Of a stretch of DNA of 64,000 bases, positions 19,147 to 27,858 are shown in pieces. The notes beneath the pieces were generated by a model. The model had not been told where the DNA came from and searched no databases. It worked only from the letters and a program-made list of their open reading frames with translations. Within the stretch, counting starts at the first letter, position 1. Each line of letters opens with the position of its first letter. A program made the position numbers and the translations under genes. Origin of the DNA: Pelosinus fermentans JBW45 (lineage in GTDB: Bacteria > Bacillota > Negativicutes > DSM-13327); assembly GCF_000271665.2 (NCBI RefSeq), contig NZ_CP010978.1, positions 714,501-778,500 of the forward strand. The letters run 5' to 3'.

Positions 19147-20417
19147 ATATAAGTACGGAAGCGAAAGTCGGTTCGATGAGTCTGATCGCCTGTATGTTAT
19201 TGGTATATATTGTTATTCATTTGAGTGGCTTTACCTTTGGCGATAAAGGGTATCCGGTGCAGGCTGTATTTAGGCAAGTAAATGGAATTAAAGAAGGAAA
19301 CATAGTACGATATGCCGGTGTGGATGTTGGACGAATAAAAGAAGTACGTGTCTTGCCACAAGAGGGAGTGCAAGTGACGATGCTAATGGATCCGGGAGTT
19401 AAAATTCCAGAAGGATCAAAATTTCTCATTGGTGCTGATGGGTTAATGGGAGAAAAATATATTAACATTATCCCGACAGATCACAGCTCTAGTTATTTAT
19501 TACCGAATGCCAAGGTAAAAGGGGAAGAGATCCAAGGCTTGGATGAGCTCATTGCCTCATCAGATCGAGTATTAGCAGAGGTTCATGATTTAGTAAAATC
19601 CCTAAATGAGATTGTAGGGGATGACAAAGTCAAAGCTGCCATGAAAAATACCATTCTGAATGCGCAGGAAATCACGGATAATATGAATATCATGATGGGG
19701 AATCTTGCACGTATGACCCAAGAAAATGGTGACATTGATGTCACAGTAAAAAATTTAAGTGCGATGTCGCGCAGCTTGCGGGAAGCTGCGGCAAGAGCAG
19801 AAATCATGATGCAGGCAGTAGACAATGATGGGCAGACGGCAAGAGATCTGCAGGTAACCCTTGTTAATATTAAAAATACCAGCATCCGTGTAGAAAAAAT
19901 GGCAGCAGCTTTAGAAGGGGTAGTAACAGACCCTGCGACTGCGCAAAATATCAAAGAAACATTAAAAAATGCTCGTATGGCAAGTGAGAGAGCGAATAAG
20001 ATGTTAACAAAGGTATCTTCCATCGATACGAAAGTGGGATTTGAGACATTATATAATCGGGATACTGGGAAATATAGCAGCAATGCAGATTTGAAAATTA
20101 ATACCTCACCTACGGATTTTGCTATTATTGGAGTAAGTCATATAGGTGACGGCAGTAAAGGAAATTTTCAGGTTGGCAAAGGTAATGAGGAGTTTGCAGG
20201 CAGAGCTGGCGTGATTGACAGTAAAGTGGGGGTGGGGGTAGATACAAAAATTGGCAAACAGATGTCATTGTCATTAGATGTCTATGATCCCCAAGATGTA
20301 CGGGTGAAATTGCGCTCTTTATATCAAGTCGCTCCAGACACATTTATTGTAGGACAGAGTGACGGGATCAATAAGCAGGATGAGCAGACGTATTTTGGAG
20401 TACGAAGAAATTTTTAA
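19143..20417 (+). CDS. mlaD: MlaD-like MCE protein with long helix and C-terminal barrel-like domain
   Basis: 424 aa, much longer than the roughly 180 aa of Escherichia coli MlaD. It has an N-terminal membrane anchor, one MCE domain (about residues 37-115; VRYAGVDVGRIKEVRV and GADGLMGEKYINI are MCE motifs), a long helical region (about 125-300, heptad-like, Ala/Met/Asn rich) and a beta-rich C-terminus of about 110 residues ending in GVRRNF with a terminal Phe, like an outer-membrane barrel strand. Such a transenvelope MlaD with its own barrel has been described in Veillonella. Here it means no separate MlaC/MlaA is needed, and none is present in the cluster. Confidence 0.9.
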   Translation: MNISTEAKVGSMSLIACMLLVYIVIHLSGFTFGDKGYPVQAVFRQVNGIKEGNIVRYAGVDVGRIKEVRVLPQEGVQVTMLMDPGVKIPEGSKFLIGADGLMGEKYINIIPTDHSSSYLLPNAKVKGEEIQGLDELIASSDRVLAEVHDLVKSLNEIVGDDKVKAAMKNTILNAQEITDNMNIMMGNLARMTQENGDIDVTVKNLSAMSRSLREAAARAEIMMQAVDNDGQTARDLQVTLVNIKNTSIRVEKMAAALEGVVTDPATAQNIKETLKNARMASERANKMLTKVSSIDTKVGFETLYNRDTGKYSSNADLKINTSPTDFAIIGVSHIGDGSKGNFQVGKGNEEFAGRAGVIDSKVGVGVDTKIGKQMSLSLDVYDPQDVRVKLRSLYQVAPDTFIVGQSDGINKQDEQTYFGVRRNF

Positions 20418-20453
20418 AGAAAAAAATGAATGATATTTGCAGTGATCATTTGA

Positions 20454-20482
20454 TTGACAATAACTGGACTTCATCCTATAAT
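20454..20482 (+). promoter_or_regulatory. Consensus sigma-A promoter of the tolC-like gene
   Basis: TTGACA (20454-20459), exactly 17 bases, then TATAAT (20477-20482): a perfect match to the housekeeping consensus. Confidence 0.85.
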
Positions 20483-20501
20483 TAATACAGATTGATGATA
20501 T

Positions 20502-20515
20502 TGACTAACTAGTCA
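20502..20515 (+). promoter_or_regulatory. Palindromic operator candidate TGACT-N4-AGTCA
   Basis: TGACTAACTAGTCA lies about 15-27 bases after the predicted transcript start of tolC, a position suited to a repressor. The same GACT-N4-AGTC half-sites occur at 41113, 57975 and 63849. Confidence 0.55.
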
Positions 20516-20549
20516 TAGCTCTTTGATGAATTGAGGAGGATTTTTTTAC

Positions 20550-21854
20550 ATGATGAAACAAACTCATTGGAAAAAGCAATTGATGGCAGCACTGACAGGT
20601 GGATTTCTGGTGTTACACTCGGTAAGTGCATTCGCAGCACCGATAGAACTATCTTTGGAAGAGAGTATTGCAAGAGCTTTGCAGAACAATCCTGCAATTA
20701 AGATAGCAGATGCAGATAGACAGGGAGCCGAGTATGATATACGTGTAGCAAAAGGTGGAAAATTACCTACGTTGAAGTTAGAGCACTCTGATGGCCGTTC
20801 GAAAACATATGTAAAAGACATTGCAAGTATCGGGAATGAATTTGGCAGTTCTGTTACTTTGGGAATGAATCTATATACGGGTGGAGAAGTCGAGGGGGCT
20901 ATAGAAAAAGCCAAGATTGGCTTAAAAGTGGCTGATTTGGATGTTGAGAAAAGTAAACAGCAAATAAAATTAGATGCTACGAATGGCTATTTTACGATTC
21001 TGCAAACGAGAAATACCGTAAAGGTTGATCAAGAATCCGTGGATCAAATGGCAGCTCATTTAAAAAATGTAGAAGCGCAATACAATGTGGGAACCGTAGC
21101 AAAATCTGACGTACTACGCTCTCAGGTAGAACTTGCAAATAATCAGCAAACACTAACTAAAGCGCAAAATGCTTATGAAATAGCAGTTTCCAATTTGAAT
21201 AATGTAATGGGACTGCCATTAGATACAGAAATACAAATCAAAAATGAACTGGTTCATGAGCCTTATAACTTATCATTAGAGGATAGTATTAATTATGCTA
21301 TGAGCAATCGTCCAGAAGCAATCCAAGCAGATCACAATATAGAGATCGCAAAACAATCCGTCAAAATCGCAAAAGCTGGTAATTTACCTACTGTGGCTGC
21401 TAGTGCCAGCCAAAGGTGGGCTGATGATGATTTTCCAGGAACGGATGACAATGGTTGGTCCATTGGTTTGAAAGCTACCTGGACTCCTTTTGATTCTGGT
21501 GTAACCAATGCCCAAATTAAGAAGTCAAAATCTGAGGTAGAAAAATCATTGCAAACAGCAAAACAAACAAAAGACGCAGTTCAACTCGAAGTACGTCAGG
21601 CGTACTTAAATATGATAGAAGCGGAAAAGCGTATTAGTACCTCTCAAGTGACAGTTGAGCAAGCCGATGAAGATTTCAAAATTGCTCAAGTCCGTTACAG
21701 TGCTGGGGTGGGAACGAATACAGATGTAATCGATGCACAAGTAGCCTTAACACAAGCGAAGAATAATTACATTCAAGCAATGTATGATTTCAATACAAGT
21801 AAAGCGAACTTAACAAAGGCTATGGGAGTACCTGTAGAAACTGTAAAAGAATAG
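20550..21854 (+). CDS. tolC: TolC-family outer-membrane efflux protein
   Basis: 434 aa with a signal peptide ending at AFA. TolC proteins form trimeric outer-membrane channels with a periplasmic alpha-barrel. The two internally repeated OEP units are seen as LEESIARALQNNPAIKIADA and LEDSINYAMSNRPEAIQADH, each followed by long Gln/Ala-rich helices (YNVGTVAKSDVLRSQVELA and YSAGVGTNTDVIDAQVALTQ). It lies between mlaD and tamB but has its own consensus promoter and operator-like palindrome, so it is probably regulated separately. GAGGAGG precedes the ATG. Confidence 0.95.
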   Translation: MMKQTHWKKQLMAALTGGFLVLHSVSAFAAPIELSLEESIARALQNNPAIKIADADRQGAEYDIRVAKGGKLPTLKLEHSDGRSKTYVKDIASIGNEFGSSVTLGMNLYTGGEVEGAIEKAKIGLKVADLDVEKSKQQIKLDATNGYFTILQTRNTVKVDQESVDQMAAHLKNVEAQYNVGTVAKSDVLRSQVELANNQQTLTKAQNAYEIAVSNLNNVMGLPLDTEIQIKNELVHEPYNLSLEDSINYAMSNRPEAIQADHNIEIAKQSVKIAKAGNLPTVAASASQRWADDDFPGTDDNGWSIGLKATWTPFDSGVTNAQIKKSKSEVEKSLQTAKQTKDAVQLEVRQAYLNMIEAEKRISTSQVTVEQADEDFKIAQVRYSAGVGTNTDVIDAQVALTQAKNNYIQAMYDFNTSKANLTKAMGVPVETVKE

Positions 21855-21859
21855 ATTGT

Positions 21860-21892
21860 AAAAAGAGCTGGGAATATCTCAGCTCTTTTTGG
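21860..21892 (+). terminator. Terminator after tolC
   Basis: AAAAAGAGCTG pairs with CAGCTCTTTTT. Confidence 0.88.
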
Positions 21893-21918
21893 TAAGCACC
21901 AGAAAATATAAAAATCCT

Positions 21919-22010
21919 CCCTTTGTGTCCTTTGCGTCTTTGTGGTTGCTTTCGTTTATATATTTTAAAAGATGGTTCATATCGACCTATTTTCGCGTCT
22001 TCGCGGCTTA
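21919..22010 (+). repeat. Two single-arm intergenic repeats (CTTTG type and CTTCG type)
   Basis: A CTTTG-type arm (21919-21947; units CTTTGTGTC, CTTTGCGT, CTTTGTGGTT) is followed by a short CTTCG-type arm at 21992-22010 (TTCGCGTCTTCGCGGCTTA). Neither has its inverted partner here. Nothing else is seen in the gap from 21893 to the tamB leader. Confidence 0.65.
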
Positions 22011-22157
22011 AGGTTTGTAACCATCATTATTCTATTGGAATAAATTACTGTACCAGGGATAAAATAATTTCAGCTAAAAGATAGAGGAAGCTGGCAGTGC
22101 TGTGTAGAAGTATATGCTGTTATGAACGCCTTATGAGGTGGAATCAGGAGGCTGAGA

Positions 22158-25100
22158 ATGAAAGAAAGAGTCATTGCAGTATTGGCAGTATGTATGATCC
22201 TTTTAATTGGCAGTGCCTACTGGCTAACTAAAAGCCAAACCGTTATGACGGGGGCACAAAATGCGTTAAGCATAGAATTGGCTAATGTAATAGGCAGTTT
22301 AGTCACTTTGGGGGACATTGAGGTTACCTCTTATAATCAAGTAACCATACACAATGTGACTATTTATGATAAACAGTCGGAAATTCTAGCTGCTAGTGAC
22401 AAAATTATTGTTTCCTATAGCCCTTGGAGTATTTTGACTGGATGGAATGTGGTAAAATCCATTTCTGAGCTAAGGGTAGAAGAACCTACTCTTTGGTTGG
22501 CGCAGCGAGATAATGGGCAGTGGAATATTCAAGATATTGTTATTAAAGATGATTCATCTGAGTCATCTTTATCAGCTAAAGTAAAAGTAGTGAATGGCAG
22601 GGCCGTTGTGAATGCCTATCATTCTCAATGGACTTTAGAGGAATTAAATGGAATATTGGATCTTGCCAATGCTCCTAGAATAAAGATGGATCTAGAAGGA
22701 TTGCACAATGGAGCAGCAGTGAAAGCAAAGGGGACGATTCATAGTAAAGGACGCAGCACGCTCTCTCTTCATGCAGATCAACTCATGTTAGCCGATTTTC
22801 AGAGGTTAATACCAGAAGACGGATCGATTCAGTTGGTGGGAGGCAGCGCGAAGCAGATAGAAGCAACCATTGCCTATGAAAAAGGCGCTGTGGAGTGGGC
22901 TGGTGAAGCGCGTCTGGAAAAAACCGATATAAATCTTGATGAGATCCCTTTACGTCAAATTGATGGAGGTATCGCTTTTACCAATAAGAAGATATATATG
23001 TTTGTGGCAGGCAAAGTATTTGAGCAGCCTATTGATGTACGAGGCAGTGTGGACACGGATGCCAGTGAAATGATTGTGGATCTAACGGTGGCTTCTGCTG
23101 CTTTTGATCCTAGCGCAACAAACTATGATATTCCTGTTAAAGGTATAGCAGCATTTAAGGCTGGTATTACAGGCGTTATCTCAAATCCTGTTGTTACAGG
23201 GGAAATCCAAATGCCAGCGGCAGAAGTAGCTGGCTACCAGGCAGCCAATGTACAGACGAAAATCAATCTGGTAGATAAAATAATTACAATTCAGCAATTT
23301 GAAGCGGACATATTTGATGGGCATGTTTCTGCTTCAGGACAATTCCAGCATGAGATAGGCAGTTATCAACTTTCCCTTAGTGGTCAGCATCTTAATATTC
23401 AAAATTTCCCTGATCTAGTGCCGGATATGAGCGGTTATATGGATGCTGCTGTGGCGATAAAGGGGACAGGAGATTTAGCGGGGGCTGAGATTCAAGGAAC
23501 CGCGTCAATGGGGCCTGGTGAAATCAGCAATATTCCCTTTACTTTTGTGACCAGTGGATTTTACTACCATAAAGGAAATGCTGCCGTAGACTATTTGAAT
23601 ATTGGTATCGGTCAAGGCATGGTAACGGCCCAGGGCACGGTGAAAGAACAAGAGCTTGCCTTGCAAATATATGGTCAAGGCATACCATTAGAACTGCTAG
23701 GTAGAGGGATAGAGGGCAAGACTGCAGGCGTCGGTCAATTTAATGGAGAAGTTCGTGGAACCTTATCTGCCCCTGAAATAACAGCTGATTTTATGGCCTT
23801 CAATGGGGAGCTTTTATACCAGCCTTTTACCCAAGCAGCAGGTACGATTCATATGACACCTCAGCAAATTACGCTGCAGGATGCTGAAATGATTCATGGT
23901 GCAACCAGGCACAAAGCCCAGGGAAGGATTGGATTATCTGGTGGGCATGAAATGAGTATCTCCGTTGTTTCCAAAGGGGCCAGAGCAGAAACATTAGTAC
24001 CTTTATTAGTGCCGGGAGAGAAGCTAACAGGTAATGTAGACAATGAGATGATCATTACGGGTTCTTTAGAGAATCCTACGATCGCTGGTAAGATTACTTT
24101 GACGGATGGCAGTTTCCGTGGTCAGCTATTGGCAAAAGCGGCTGGATCTTATAAAAGAGAGCAAGGCATAACCACCATCCATAATGTTGTTATCCAGTCG
24201 CTCAATACCCAAGTGCAGCTCTCAGGCACGATCTCACCCAATAATGACTTGGATTTTGATGTTGCAGCTCAAAATATTGATTTGGAAAAATTAAATATGA
24301 ACACTAGTGATTATACCGCTGCAGGTAAGGCCCAATTTGTAGGTAAGCTGACAGGCACACCTTCATTTCCTATTTTTAAAGGTCAGCTGTCAGCGGATAC
24401 TCTCAGCCTTAATCAGCAGGAAGTTACAGGTGTAACCGGAACCCTTGCTGTCACAGGTGATGAAATTGAGATTCCTGTCCTTTCTTTTGCCCAAGGAAAG
24501 GGGAAATTTACTTTTTTTGGCGGTCTTAACCGAGGGACGAATGAAATCTATGGTACTTTAAATGTAGAAAACGGGGAATTACAGCCTATACTGGCAGCCA
24601 GTAAGTTGGGGCACAAAGAAATTATGGGTACGTTAAATGGCCAGATAAAAATAAGTGGAACTCTTGATAAACCCAATGTGCGGCTGATCGGGGATTTAAA
24701 AGCGGGCAGTGTGAAGAAATATCCAGTAGAGTCCATCGTCGTGGATGCTGCATTAGAAAATAATGTTCTGACCATTTCCGAGTTTTCTGTTAAACAAGGC
24801 ACAGGAGTCATGCTGGCACGGGGGAGAGCGGATTTAAATACCAATGGACCTCTGAACCTGGAAGTAGGGGGCAGAGGCATAGATGCTGGTTTAGTCGCCG
24901 CCTTCTTTAATACTTCCATTCAGCCTACAGGCAAACTGGATTTCGCCGCTCAAGTCTCAGGGGTGTCGGATAATCCTCATACCGCTTTATCGTTGGAGCT
25001 TGTTAATGGAGGAATCGGTGATACAATCTTTGATTCTTTATATGGGTTATTGATCCTGGATAAGAATGTAATACATGTGGATCAAGTCTTACTGAAAAAA

Positions 25101-26471
25101 GGTCCCTATCAAGCCAGTGCCTATGGTATTATTCCTGTAGCAGCCCTTAGCTCTGAAGGCAGACAGCAGGCAAATGCTGCAGAGCAAATGAATCTGAATG
25201 TGAAATTGGATAAAGCAAATTTAAGTATTTTGCCACTGTTGACAAAACAGGTTGCATGGGCTGAGGGAGCGACACAAGGTGAAATCACCATAGCGGGTAC
25301 CTTAGAACAGCCAGTCCTTAAGGGGACGATTACTGTTAATAATGGTACGCTGAAACTGTCAGCTTTAAAAGATCCCATCCAAAAAGTGGGGGTTGCTATT
25401 GATTTTGAAGGTGATACAATTAATGTAAAGCAATTTGATGGATATATGGGAACTGGTTCTTACCGTGCAACAGGTACTGCAAAGCTAGATGGGTTGCGTT
25501 TGACCAATTATAATATGTCGTTAATTTTGGATAAACCTATGATTCGCAGCAAATATTTTACTGGCGCTGTTGATGGGAATTTGACAATTAGCCAAGAGAA
25601 TGTGCGACCGAAATTAACAGGTAAATTACTTTTTGAAAATAATATCATCGACATTCCTGCCCTTCCTGATATGGAACCATCCAATCTGGACATGGATTTA
25701 GACGTTGATATACGAGTCGGGAAGAAAGTACGCTTTTACAATCCTTACCTATATGACATTTTAGCTGTTGGCAGAGTAAAAGTAGGCGGTAGTATTGCGC
25801 AGCCGGATGTTTCAGGACGTATTGTTGCGATTCGCGGCACGGTAAGTTATCTGAGGACGCAATTTAAGGTGGAAGAAGGAAGTGTGGAGTTTCGGCAGTT
25901 TTCTTCTTTTGAACCAATTATTAAGCTTAACGCTAAAGCAACCCTGCAGCAAACTGTGGTATATTTAAATGTTAATGGTCCTATGGGGGAAATGGAATTT
26001 AAATTAACGTCAGAACCAGCCATGAATCAGCAGGAGATTCTATCCCTTTTGACTCTGCGCAGTCGCTATTTCGAAAAACAAAACAGCGGAGACTCTGGGC
26101 TCGGGCGTGACGAACTCATGAGTGCCCTTGACGCTGGTCTGCAAATGCGATTTATTAGTGAAATAGAAGGGAATATGCGTAGTGCATTGGGCTTGGATGA
26201 ATTCCGTTTTGTTCGGGATACTAGTTCTAGTATTGTGAAAAAGAATAATACTAACAATGATGAGAGCTCTACGATTAATGAAGAAGTGTACAATCTGGAA
26301 ATGAGTAAGTATTTGACAGATAAATTACTAGTGAGCTATGTTATGGGTGTTGATCATAGTAAAAATGAAGTATCATTTCGTTATAGCTTAAATCGAAATA
26401 TTAGTTTAACGGGTTCTATTGATGATGAAAACGAGACATGGCTTGGCGCAGAGGCTAGGTTTAGGTTTTAA
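22158..26471 (+). CDS. tamB: TamB-like translocation/assembly or lipid-transport protein
   Basis: 1437 aa, the largest gene here. One N-terminal membrane anchor (residues about 5-25) is followed by a very long repetitive beta-strand region (repeated patterns such as GTLSAPEITADF, GSLENPTIAGKITLTDGSFRG and GTLEQPVLKGTITVNNGTLK), as in the AsmA/TamB bridge proteins. The C-terminal DUF490-type domain (about 1080-1437) includes PDVSGRIVAIRGTVSYLRTQ and EPAMNQQEILSLLTLRSRYF. It should span the periplasm from inner membrane to outer membrane and act with the Omp85 protein encoded downstream, or carry phospholipid. CAGGAGG precedes the ATG. Confidence 0.94.
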   Translation: MKERVIAVLAVCMILLIGSAYWLTKSQTVMTGAQNALSIELANVIGSLVTLGDIEVTSYNQVTIHNVTIYDKQSEILAASDKIIVSYSPWSILTGWNVVKSISELRVEEPTLWLAQRDNGQWNIQDIVIKDDSSESSLSAKVKVVNGRAVVNAYHSQWTLEELNGILDLANAPRIKMDLEGLHNGAAVKAKGTIHSKGRSTLSLHADQLMLADFQRLIPEDGSIQLVGGSAKQIEATIAYEKGAVEWAGEARLEKTDINLDEIPLRQIDGGIAFTNKKIYMFVAGKVFEQPIDVRGSVDTDASEMIVDLTVASAAFDPSATNYDIPVKGIAAFKAGITGVISNPVVTGEIQMPAAEVAGYQAANVQTKINLVDKIITIQQFEADIFDGHVSASGQFQHEIGSYQLSLSGQHLNIQNFPDLVPDMSGYMDAAVAIKGTGDLAGAEIQGTASMGPGEISNIPFTFVTSGFYYHKGNAAVDYLNIGIGQGMVTAQGTVKEQELALQIYGQGIPLELLGRGIEGKTAGVGQFNGEVRGTLSAPEITADFMAFNGELLYQPFTQAAGTIHMTPQQITLQDAEMIHGATRHKAQGRIGLSGGHEMSISVVSKGARAETLVPLLVPGEKLTGNVDNEMIITGSLENPTIAGKITLTDGSFRGQLLAKAAGSYKREQGITTIHNVVIQSLNTQVQLSGTISPNNDLDFDVAAQNIDLEKLNMNTSDYTAAGKAQFVGKLTGTPSFPIFKGQLSADTLSLNQQEVTGVTGTLAVTGDEIEIPVLSFAQGKGKFTFFGGLNRGTNEIYGTLNVENGELQPILAASKLGHKEIMGTLNGQIKISGTLDKPNVRLIGDLKAGSVKKYPVESIVVDAALENNVLTISEFSVKQGTGVMLARGRADLNTNGPLNLEVGGRGIDAGLVAAFFNTSIQPTGKLDFAAQVSGVSDNPHTALSLELVNGGIGDTIFDSLYGLLILDKNVIHVDQVLLKKGPYQASAYGIIPVAALSSEGRQQANAAEQMNLNVKLDKANLSILPLLTKQVAWAEGATQGEITIAGTLEQPVLKGTITVNNGTLKLSALKDPIQKVGVAIDFEGDTINVKQFDGYMGTGSYRATGTAKLDGLRLTNYNMSLILDKPMIRSKYFTGAVDGNLTISQENVRPKLTGKLLFENNIIDIPALPDMEPSNLDMDLDVDIRVGKKVRFYNPYLYDILAVGRVKVGGSIAQPDVSGRIVAIRGTVSYLRTQFKVEEGSVEFRQFSSFEPIIKLNAKATLQQTVVYLNVNGPMGEMEFKLTSEPAMNQQEILSLLTLRSRYFEKQNSGDSGLGRDELMSALDAGLQMRFISEIEGNMRSALGLDEFRFVRDTSSSIVKKNNTNNDESSTINEEVYNLEMSKYLTDKLLVSYVMGVDHSKNEVSFRYSLNRNISLTGSIDDENETWLGAEARFRF

Positions 26472-26488
26472 GAAGAAGGATGATCCAC

Positions 26489-27127
26489 ATGATATTAAGT
26501 CAATATGTAAAAGAACTTAAAAAAATACACATGCTGTCACGGGAAGAAGAAGAAGCTCTGTGGCTCCAGTATAAAGAATATGATGATATGGACTGCCGCA
26601 GCAAGATTATCGAGCACTATCAACCTTTGGTATTTAAGATCGCTACTGGCTGGCGCCTGAATGAAACGGTGATCATGGATATGATTCAAGAAGGGACAGT
26701 GGGACTAATTGAGGCGGTAGAGAGATTTGATCATCAAAGAGGCGTGGCTTTTAGCCTATATGCTTCCCAACGAATACGAGGACGTATTCTCAATTATATG
26801 GAAAAAGAGGGCAAGTTTGGTATTGCCTCTATGGATAGTCCTTTATCAGTTGGGGAAGACATTACTCTAAGAGACTTGTTAGTCGATGGGAAAGCAGGTG
26901 TCTCCAGCCAGGCCGAGCATAACTATCTCGTAGCCCAGGTTAAAAATGCCATGGATCGCTTACCTCTTAACGAACAAGCGGTGTTAAGCGGCGTATTCTT
27001 AGAAGATTGTGAACCAAAACAATTGGCGGAAAGCTTAGATCTGAGCATATCTCATATCTATAAATTACAAAAACAGGGTATCAGGCGTATTCGCGGTATG
27101 CTATCCAAATTTATGCAGCACTGGTAA
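26489..27127 (+). CDS. Small sigma-70 family RNA polymerase sigma factor
   Basis: About 212 aa with sigma region 2 (IEHYQPLVFKIATGW, MIQEGTVGLIEAVERFDHQR, GVAFSLYASQRIRGRILNYM) and region 4 (LPLNEQAVLSGVFLEDCEPK then a helix-turn-helix SLDLSISHIYKLQKQGIRRI). Region 1.1 is missing. The region 2 pattern resembles group 3 factors such as FliA/SigD, but I cannot assign a regulon. It is 17 bp after tamB and precedes bamA, an unusual position. I use ATG 26489, 9 bases after AAGG, rather than the in-frame ATG at 26480, which touches that site. Confidence 0.88.
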   Translation: MILSQYVKELKKIHMLSREEEEALWLQYKEYDDMDCRSKIIEHYQPLVFKIATGWRLNETVIMDMIQEGTVGLIEAVERFDHQRGVAFSLYASQRIRGRILNYMEKEGKFGIASMDSPLSVGEDITLRDLLVDGKAGVSSQAEHNYLVAQVKNAMDRLPLNEQAVLSGVFLEDCEPKQLAESLDLSISHIYKLQKQGIRRIRGMLSKFMQHW

Positions 27128-27282
27128 CCGCAAAAAAGAGAGAAAAAAGGCACATATAGCACGGATTGTTATAGAAAACACAATTAATCACCAAAAAACA
27201 AAGATTTTTCAAAGGAAATCAATGACCATAATCTGGCCTCTTTTCAGGATTGTATATATTGTTTATAATAGGGGTGTTGTAT

Positions 27283-27840
27283 ATGGCTCATTTTAGAAAA
27301 AATGTATACCAGCATTTGTCTTCTGCAAAAAAATGGTTGACAAGAGCAGAGGAAGCTTTTGACAAAGAGCGAGATATTCGCGGTGAGCTTGATCTAATGT
27401 TAGCCCAAGCTGAACTTCAGCATGTAAAAGAAGTCAGCCGCTCTAAACATTGGCGTCACAAATATACGATGATTCGTCATGGAGTCGCTTTGACCTGCGC
27501 TGTAGTAATGGCAGTAGGATTAGGGGGAGTCTATTGGTGGACGTCTAAGCCAGATATCGTTGTACCTGTTCCATTGGCGCAAAAAGTAAGTGTGCCAGTG
27601 GAATCTCAGATACAAAGCAGCAGTAATGGTGGACAATTGCCAGCTGTCTCTACGGAGGCAAAGAAAGTAGTCGTAATAACAGAAGCTGCTCCGCCAGTAC
27701 AACGTGTTGCTGCACCAAATCCAATGAGTCAGGAAAAAAAAGCTGAATCTTCTCAGCAGGTGGAACCAGCGGCGGCCATCTCGCCTGATGAAATGCAAAA
27801 ATTGGTGCGGGCCGCCGGAAAAACATTACGCGGCCAGTAA
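27283..27840 (+). CDS. Single-pass membrane protein, unknown function
   Basis: 185 aa. A charged helical cytoplasmic N-terminus (about 1-60) is followed by one membrane segment (about 66-86, GVALTCAVVMAVGLGGVYWW) and a Pro/Ala/Ser/Gln-rich extracytoplasmic tail with no recognisable domain. I start at ATG 27283, which GGGGTG precedes by 6 bases; an upstream in-frame start at 27250 lacks a site. It ends 18 bp before bamA, which suggests cotranscription. It resembles no family I know; its place suggests a role near the Bam/Tam machinery. Confidence 0.65.
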   Translation: MAHFRKNVYQHLSSAKKWLTRAEEAFDKERDIRGELDLMLAQAELQHVKEVSRSKHWRHKYTMIRHGVALTCAVVMAVGLGGVYWWTSKPDIVVPVPLAQKVSVPVESQIQSSSNGGQLPAVSTEAKKVVVITEAAPPVQRVAAPNPMSQEKKAESSQQVEPAAAISPDEMQKLVRAAGKTLRGQ

Positions 27841-27858
27841 GACAAAAGGAGGTAATGC

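Noticed and set aside
19583-20083. 166-aa minus-strand open frame inside mlaD
   Set aside because: It is a shadow of the MlaD helix region; no start signals.
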